This document shows positions 58,098 through 64,000 of a stretch of 64,000 bases of DNA, piece by piece (within the stretch, counting starts at the first letter, position 1; every line of letters begins with the position of its first letter). The notes under the pieces are model-generated. The model ran no database searches and was not told the origin of the DNA. It saw only the letters and a list, made by a program, of their open reading frames with translations. A program made the translations under genes and the position numbers. Where the stretch lies: contig MARA01000001.1 of assembly GCA_001792895.1 (NCBI GenBank), positions 1,302,001 through 1,366,000 on the forward strand, written 5' to 3'. This stretch comes from Lentinus brumalis (lineage: Eukaryota > Basidiomycota > Agaricomycetes > Polyporales > Polyporaceae).

Positions 58098-60760
58098 GTT
58101 GAAGCTGGCGTAGTCGATGAGAGCTGAGCGAGCTGGAGACTCCAGGTCGACCATGGGTCCCTTTTATACGCAACATCCGGCAGAGGAGTTAGCCAAGGAG
58201 CGAAGAGGGCTTCTCATCAGAGGTCTTGTCATTAGCGAGCGATGTCTCGGGACTGAATGGAGCGGAAGAACACGGACGTCCAGTTGGCAGCTCGGGAGTG
58301 GCTGAAGCGGACGTCGGTCGGGTGGTACGCGTTGCACATTGCGAGTCCGGGTATGGAGTGTCATGGGTGAGTCGGGACCAACTGTGCGGCTGTGGCAAAC
58401 CCGAAGCGGAGGAAGCAGAAGAGCGCTATAGATCCCCGTCCTGCACCCGATCCAATGCGCTGTTGGCACGATGACGATGCCGATGAGGGTTGGGTGGAGA
58501 TTGCACCACCACCGAACTCGTGAGCGGCAGGACGTAGTCGCGAAGCGAGGAGACAATGTGCACGATGCCTCAGAATAGGAGACCATTCGGCGGCTGACCG
58601 CCCGGTCAAGATCTAGGGCGAAACTCTGGCTGAGACGGGATCTAATGACGCTCTGAGAGCTGGCCACGTTTGGGATGCGACCACCGGCACTGTGTGTATA
58701 CTTGACTTTCAGCGATTCTTGAAGAAAAGAGTCCGAAAGAAAATACCGTAAAACAGCGTTTGCTAGGGTTGCAGCAGTAAGTAGATGTGACTATCTCGGC
58801 CCTGCGACGGCTGCAGTTCGGCAGAACGCCATCTGTTACGGATATTAACGATGATCACTGTAGCTCACCACCTTCCGCAGACCGTGGTACAGCTGTAGGT
58901 GCACACAGCGTTCCACAACCGAATAAGTACGACGTGTCCGACATCGCCGAGCCCTGGCCTCCCAATTATTGGCTGTAAGTTTACTTAGCAGCTAGAACGC
59001 CGTGTCTGCTTTGCGGATGGGGGACCTGCTCGTATGAACATATTGCGGGAAGGGCAACCTCGGGTATGTGTGAGCGCGGTGAGCTATATTAATCTTGTTA
59101 GCGCTTCTAAGACAAGAACGTACCGCATGGGGTATCGCTCAAATTAGACGCGGACGTCCTCCCGCGACGGCGTGCCTGCGGCTGGTGGGTACTGGGACTC
59201 GGAGCTCGGAAAGGCACTGGTGCGCTGACTGAGGAGCGGCCTGGATAATCAGGAGGGTCACAGATTCCTGTGCGGTATGTAGAAGTGGTTATCGTTTCTA
59301 GCCGTTAGCCGACCTTGAGGGCACTGACACATGGAGGCATCAGTCACTTCACCGGGCGAGGGATAAGTCCGGTGCTTTGTACTGGATATCTAGTCAAGAC
59401 TTTTCAAGACGGAAACGGTCCTATCCCCGGATGTCCGGCCGGCGATGTGTGACCGGTAGCCCATCATGCGAGGCGAAATGAGTCATTGTTCAATGCGGCT
59501 GTATAACATCCTAGAATCACGTCAGTTCAAGCGAAGCAGTTTACGATATTGGTGTATACTCCTAGGGTCCGGACTCGTGTAAACATTGTTGTATCCCTAG
59601 AAGGGAATAGGCACACCTTCGCGGGCGTACAGAGGGGGGACAAGCGGCGTCCGCCGATTCCCACCTATGCAACCATTCTACCCGCGAAGATACCCTAGCT
59701 CTGTATCTGTGCATCGTCCAGATTCGATGAGATCCAGCGGCGTAGATGGACATAACTTTCCCAACGTCAGGACAGTCGGAACAACTCGCGCTGGTCCTGG
59801 ATTTTGGCGAGCACCGGGAGCGAGATGCAGGAGAAGGCCGTGCAGAATTCTCTTACCTCCGAGAGCGAGGTCGCGCTGGTACAAGCGAGCCCGTGTTGTT
59901 CCTCGCGACCACATTGTCAGTCAGTGATCCATGGGCAAAGTCGGAACAGTCCACGGCGGGGGGGAGGGGGGGGCTCCTCCTTCTCGGATGGCTTTGGTCG
60001 GGCAAATACGCTCGGAGAGAGCCGCCTGCAAACCAATGAGCAACCAGGCGTCTCCTCACGATGAGCCACATACCGACACTGTGCGTAGATGGAAGCAGGG
60101 CAGCGACTCCGTGGTGGCGGTAGGAGGTCAACATTCAGCTGTCTCGGACACAACGAGTTTGAACCTCCTGGGAGGTTAATACACAGAATTACCCGTGACA
60201 GGCGCCAAGTGTACTTGGCAGGGGTCGTGGATCCCTGTTGGTGGTCCCGAACGCGAGAGAAGAAGAGCGGCGGCGGGCCACTGGATTGCCACGCCTCTCC
60301 GTACATAGCTGTCGACTCACTCAACAGCTTCGAGTACCAGATCTGCGGTAGCACTGAGTCCAATGAGCTGTCGAGCATTTGAACACAGCGGCGAGGTCGT
60401 GTACAGGTGAGTTGATACTTGACTACGTGGCCTAGTTCTTAAGCGCTCGTCATGAGCCGTGCTCGCTGGAGGCTCGGGCGTTGTGAGTAGAGCAAGTCTC
60501 GTTGCAAAACAGCCATGTCCATGGGCTCTAACGCTGCTTCCAGCCTGGTTACAATGTCGAAAGATGCGGTCTCACAGTCACCATCATGCCCTGGAGCCAG
60601 CACAAGTACGAAGCAGTACTGTAGCCTACTTAAACAAACTCTGCTTCGTCGGGGCGGTGGGGCACTACGAGGAGACACTCGGGTGGAACGAGACGAGCGT
60701 TTTCCGTCGTCGGCAGCAATGGGTCAAGTCGGTGCCCAGAGCGATGAAAGTCGCATAAGC
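58098..60760. other. gene-empty stretch before the retrotransposon
   Basis: Promoter of the oxalate decarboxylase gene, then about 2 kb with no recognisable gene on either strand. It contains a G-run near 59956-59973. Confidence 0.5.
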
Positions 60761-60839
60761 TTTTTTTTTTTTTTTTTTTGGTGGAGCGCATATTGTCCTG
60801 AACCGCATTAGTCCCCAGTAGGGCTTATCGTACAGTTCT

Positions 60840-60857
60840 GGCTAGAGATATCTAGCC
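60840..60857. repeat. small inverted repeat in the LINE 3' UTR
   Basis: GGCTAGA and TCTAGCC flank a 4-base loop. A second short inverted repeat (TGGGT...ACCCA) lies about 30 bases further right. Both are inside the element 3' UTR. Confidence 0.5.
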
Positions 60858-60968
60858 GGACGCGCTAGGCAAGTCATCCTTGGGTACTTAACCCAGGATA
60901 ACTTACAATAATTATCGCCTTTCACCTCGAGGAAATGCTATTTACGCACTGAGTGTGGGACTCAGACT

Positions 60969-61019
60969 AGACAGATAAGTTTAGACGCCGCTAAGGCCAG
61001 CGTCTTCACTTATCTGTCT
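60969..61019. repeat. hairpin at the 3' end of the LINE frame
   Basis: AGACAGATAAGT (60969-60980) pairs perfectly with ACTTATCTGTCT (61008-61019). An inner stem AGACGC (60983-60988) pairs with GCGTCT (61000-61005), leaving an 11-base loop. It overlaps the LINE stop codon (61010-61012). It may be the RNA structure recognised by the reverse transcriptase; that role is inferred. Confidence 0.7.
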
Positions 61020-64000
61020 CGTCTAATACCCACTAAAACCCCGATATCCACAACCCATCTTGGCGGGAGCGCATCTCCGTTTGCAATGACTGGTAACCAG
61101 ATCCTCTCGACTTCGCAGGGCTTTAGTGCCTTCTTTCCCTTCCTGCTTATCGCTGCCGTTCTCCTATCAAGGTTGAGTCTCGATTCAATTGTCGCGTAGA
61201 AGCGATTAGCGACTTCAGCCTCGGTGAACTGTTCACCCTCTCTGCCTATAACACGCTCACATCTCAGCTTCCACACAAGGTGTAGAGCCTCCGTGCATAG
61301 AATGCACCAAAGGTGCTCGATCATAGTACGTCTGCAGCCATTTGGCGCAGTAAAGACTGCGCAGGGTGCCCCGAAAGTCGTTCCCCAAGACGGCTCATGC
61401 CAATCCACACCTGTATGTGACCAGAGTCTCTTGAACAGTTCCCAGATCAGCTCCTGACCCTTCGCAGCACATTCAAACGCAATGTGCGTCATCGTTTCAA
61501 TTTCACCGCACACCGTGCATACCGCTCGTATCTTTAGCTCTTCAGACATGTTCGTTCGTAGCCAGTGGGTACCTACCATGTACCCGTCGTGCGTGGCCAT
61601 CCATAGGAATTGAGACGCCTCCCTTGAGACGTGTCTGGATCTGTACGCCGTCCATATCGTCTCCTCAGGAACCAGTATGTTATATACCCCTTTGATCCCG
61701 CTCATGATCCTATCTAGGTTGGCCTCCGTTCTCGGCCGTGGTTTTACTCGTGCGTCGCGCCGTTTCCTTATAGCTTTGTAGGCTAACTTCTGCGTAATTG
61801 ATTGCAGCCTGGCCCCAGATAGGTTGAGAGCCGGCGGGATTGCTAAACACAGCGGTTCACCTGCCGGCTTTCCTGCTCCGAGCGCTGCAAGTCTATCGGC
61901 AGCCTCGTTCCCAGGATGGCCACTGTGCCCCTTGATCCATTTGAAGATCGTATGTCCCCGTCTCATTCTGAGGTTTGCCACTGTCAGTCTAGTGAGCAGT
62001 GCATTCTTCTGGAGGATATAGCCAGAGTCTTCGTGCCTGGCAGTCCATTTTGTGAGTGCGTTCATCGTGGTCTGGGAATCCGTTACTTGCGTCACCCTAG
62101 AGCGCGCACTCGATGCCGTAGTCGCCAGTAGAGTAGCGACAATTTCACCAGTTTGATTCGATTGGTGAAGCTCTCGCGGCAGCCGGAAGCTTCTGTTGAG
62201 CGGATGTCCGTCCTCAACGAAGATTCCGGCCCCGGCACAGGCGTCCTGTTCTCCGTTCTTGAGGCAGGACCCGTCTGTGGCAACAGTCAACGCCGAGCCA
62301 TCCTCGTGAAGCAGCATAGGCGTGGGGCCGTCCGGCATTTGCTCCGGATCCGTAAATATCCTGAATGCTCTCCCTACGTCGCCCGAGGTCGTTATCCGTC
62401 GGTCGAAGGCAACTGAATCCTTATCTAGGATCTCCTGCTGGATGCGTTCCATGTCCTCTTGTTCATGGTCTTCTGGCTGTCCTAGACTTGGGTTCCATTT
62501 CGCCGGGAGTGTGCTGATCATGTCATTCGCTCTAGTACAGCATGCATGCGGATTGAGGCAGCCCGCGTCGTCCCGAAGCAGCTTACAGTCTGTGCAAGTA
62601 CAGTCGGGCTTCGGTCTGTGCGCGGGGTTGTCCACCACGGTCGCAAGCTTCATGAAATCGCCAACCGTCGTCGCCTCGTGCCGATCTAGTAGGCAAGTTA
62701 GCAGCCTCGACGGCACTGTCAGCCTCCCTAGGCGTATTCGGTCAGCGTGGGCGTGATCCCACATGGGCATCGCGCTGAGGAGGGCTCTGGAGAAGGCGAT
62801 GCCTTCTAGCCGGACGCCGTACTTGCGAGCCACATCCATCATTGCTTGCAGCTCAGACGGGAGTCCTCTCGCTCTCGGCTTCCATCGCTGGAGGAAGGGG
62901 TTGATGCGGAGGGAGGCCAGCCTGGGACGCGTGTCCCGGGGAACGTGAGTCGCGAAAAGGTCGTCCGCCAGATAGGCCCAGACGGGCCTTTCGGAACTAA
63001 AGTCGAGGTACGCGCGCAGCCACATAATATCTATCGCCTCACTCCTTGCTGTCAGATCGAGCATCCCTAGGCCACCCATTTCGACCGGGAGACAGACATA
63101 GTCCATCGCGACGGGAGGAGTATGTCGGTCATCCCAGATGTAGTTCCGTATCAATTTCGTGAGGCGAGTCTTAATCGCGTCCGGCATACGTTGGACTGTA
63201 GTTAGAAATTGAGTCATGCCTCCGATGATCATCTGCACTACGTGTCTTTTCCCCTGCATTGTCGCATGTCCTTTCTTCCACCTCTCGATGACTTTCATTA
63301 GCGGCTGACGCATGGCGACAATCTTGTTTAGCACAAGCGTCCATATACCTTCCTGGTCGACACCATTGCCAAAGAAGGCCCCGAGGATTCGAACCGTCTC
63401 ACCCTGTTGGGCGACGTGCACTCCCTGAGGGTAGTTCTTCCAGGCACCCGTCGCACGATATGTTGTGGCCATCTCATCGCGGTAAGCCTTCCCTCCTATC
63501 GGGATTATCTCAGTCTTGCCTATATTGAATCGCGCTTTCGCCGCAGAACACCATGTATCCAGGACCGCCTGGAGGGTCGCGAAATCATCTCTCTCCGAGA
63601 GGTAGACCGTCGTATCGTCGGCGAAAAGGACTGCTTTCAATACCTCGTCGCACTTTGGTATGGAGAAACCTTCAATATCCGATTTCCGTATCATCGCTGA
63701 TAACGGTTCAATAGCTAGATCAAAGAGAAGGCAGGACAGAGGATCGCCCTGCCTTACACCCCTATAGATGCGGTACGGCTTGCTTAGGATGCCGTTCACC
63801 ATGATCGAGGTCATGGCAGATCCGTAGAGCGATTGGATCATGCGTATAAAGACCCCAGGTATGTTGAATTTCTCCAGGACCCTCCACAAGTAGTCATGGG
63901 CGATTTTGTCGTAGGCCTTCTCCTGATCGAGTGCTATAATGGCACCGTTTGCGTCGTTCTTCTCCGTCCAGGTCATCATCAACCTCGCTAGCTGCGTGTG
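61010..64000 (-). CDS. reverse transcriptase / RNase H polyprotein of the LINE (5'-partial)
   Basis: The frame is open from the window edge to the stop at 61010-61012, about 990 residues from the first Met seen (63982). RT domain: ALDQEKAYDKI, GVRQGDPLSCLLFDLAIEPL and the catalytic LFADDTTVYL (about residues 119-128). The thumb and a linker follow. RNase H: VATDGSCLKNG (about 568), an active-site Glu in QTGEIVATLL, VTDSQTTMNAL and KGHSGHPGNEAADRLAA. A C-terminal zinc-finger-like segment CTVCGEIETMTHIAFEC follows, typical of LINE ORF2. No premature stop or frameshift is seen, so this copy may be recent. The endonuclease domain would lie beyond the edge. It mediates target-primed reverse transcription of the element RNA. 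Confidence 0.92.
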   Translation of the reverse strand, partial: HTQLARLMMTWTEKNDANGAIIALDQEKAYDKIAHDYLWRVLEKFNIPGVFIRMIQSLYGSAMTSIMVNGILSKPYRIYRGVRQGDPLSCLLFDLAIEPLSAMIRKSDIEGFSIPKCDEVLKAVLFADDTTVYLSERDDFATLQAVLDTWCSAAKARFNIGKTEIIPIGGKAYRDEMATTYRATGAWKNYPQGVHVAQQGETVRILGAFFGNGVDQEGIWTLVLNKIVAMRQPLMKVIERWKKGHATMQGKRHVVQMIIGGMTQFLTTVQRMPDAIKTRLTKLIRNYIWDDRHTPPVAMDYVCLPVEMGGLGMLDLTARSEAIDIMWLRAYLDFSSERPVWAYLADDLFATHVPRDTRPRLASLRINPFLQRWKPRARGLPSELQAMMDVARKYGVRLEGIAFSRALLSAMPMWDHAHADRIRLGRLTVPSRLLTCLLDRHEATTVGDFMKLATVVDNPAHRPKPDCTCTDCKLLRDDAGCLNPHACCTRANDMISTLPAKWNPSLGQPEDHEQEDMERIQQEILDKDSVAFDRRITTSGDVGRAFRIFTDPEQMPDGPTPMLLHEDGSALTVATDGSCLKNGEQDACAGAGIFVEDGHPLNRSFRLPRELHQSNQTGEIVATLLATTASSARSRVTQVTDSQTTMNALTKWTARHEDSGYILQKNALLTRLTVANLRMRRGHTIFKWIKGHSGHPGNEAADRLAALGAGKPAGEPLCLAIPPALNLSGARLQSITQKLAYKAIRKRRDARVKPRPRTEANLDRIMSGIKGVYNILVPEETIWTAYRSRHVSREASQFLWMATHDGYMVGTHWLRTNMSEELKIRAVCTVCGEIETMTHIAFECAAKGQELIWELFKRLWSHTGVDWHEPSWGTTFGAPCAVFTAPNGCRRTMIEHLWCILCTEALHLVWKLRCERVIGREGEQFTEAEVANRFYATIESRLNLDRRTAAISRKGKKALKPCEVERIWLPVIANGDALPPRWVVDIGVLVGIRRDR

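Larger units (their letters stand above)
60761..64000 (-). mobile_element. LINE-type non-LTR retrotransposon, 3' part
   Basis: Minus-strand element with an open RT/RNase H frame reaching the right edge, a 3' UTR of about 230 bases and a terminal A-tract, seen as 19 T at 60761-60779 on the plus strand. The RNase H after RT and the A-tail point to the Tad1/I-like groups common in fungi. The 5' part, endonuclease and target-site duplication lie outside the window. Confidence 0.88.

Noticed and set aside
1..64000. CRISPR array, rRNA or tRNA genes
   Set aside because: No regular spacer-repeat pattern, rRNA core sequence or tRNA B-box arrangement was noticed; a tRNA scan would be needed to be certain.

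Overview
The window looks like part of a basidiomycete (Agaricomycetes) genome, probably a wood-decaying polypore. The evidence is dense genes on both strands, many 45-70 nt GT-AG introns, compact intergenic gaps and GC-rich coding sequence. The content also fits: an AA14-type lytic polysaccharide monooxygenase, a secreted bicupin oxalate decarboxylase, agaricomycete-type orphan proteins and a non-LTR retrotransposon. The organism is inferred. Exon boundaries were read by eye from splice consensus, reading frame and comparison between paralogues.

Layout. 0-8 kb: 3' part of an MFS sugar transporter, a small conserved protein, a flavohaemoglobin and an NAD-binding epimerase/NmrA-like protein. 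8-28 kb: an intracellular-looking GH13 alpha-amylase, a coiled-coil AT-hook protein, a very large Hsp70-like protein with a long C-terminal extension, a coiled-coil protein of uncertain structure, a Ser/Pro-rich orphan, a DUF4112 protein and an AT-hook/Cys-rich protein. 29-33 kb: an AA14-like LPMO and a second copy of the epimerase/NmrA-like gene. 32.9-54.9 kb: seven paralogous MYND zinc-finger genes (M1-M7), interrupted by a short-chain dehydrogenase, an NCS1 nucleobase/thiamine permease and a Ser/Pro-rich orphan. 55.6-58.1 kb: oxalate decarboxylase. 58-60.7 kb: gene-empty sequence. 60.76 kb to the right edge: 3' part of a LINE-type retrotransposon with RT, RNase H, a terminal hairpin and an A-tail.

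The most unusual element is the MYND family. All seven members share a five-exon plan with matching intron positions and phases. Each has an N-terminal MYND finger, a middle block around the motif QNRRKD and a C-terminal block around RVGDG...SHYG. M2, M4, M5, M6 and M7 read open. M1 has an in-frame stop and M3 lacks one base, so the cluster appears to be undergoing birth and death. M1 and M2 also share a duplicated promoter block. No function can be assigned beyond a probable protein-interaction role for the finger.

The other genes form no obvious pathway. The LPMO, oxalate decarboxylase, sugar transporter and flavohaemoglobin are compatible with a wood-rot lifestyle. The retrotransposon and the empty stretch before it mark the right end as less conserved.
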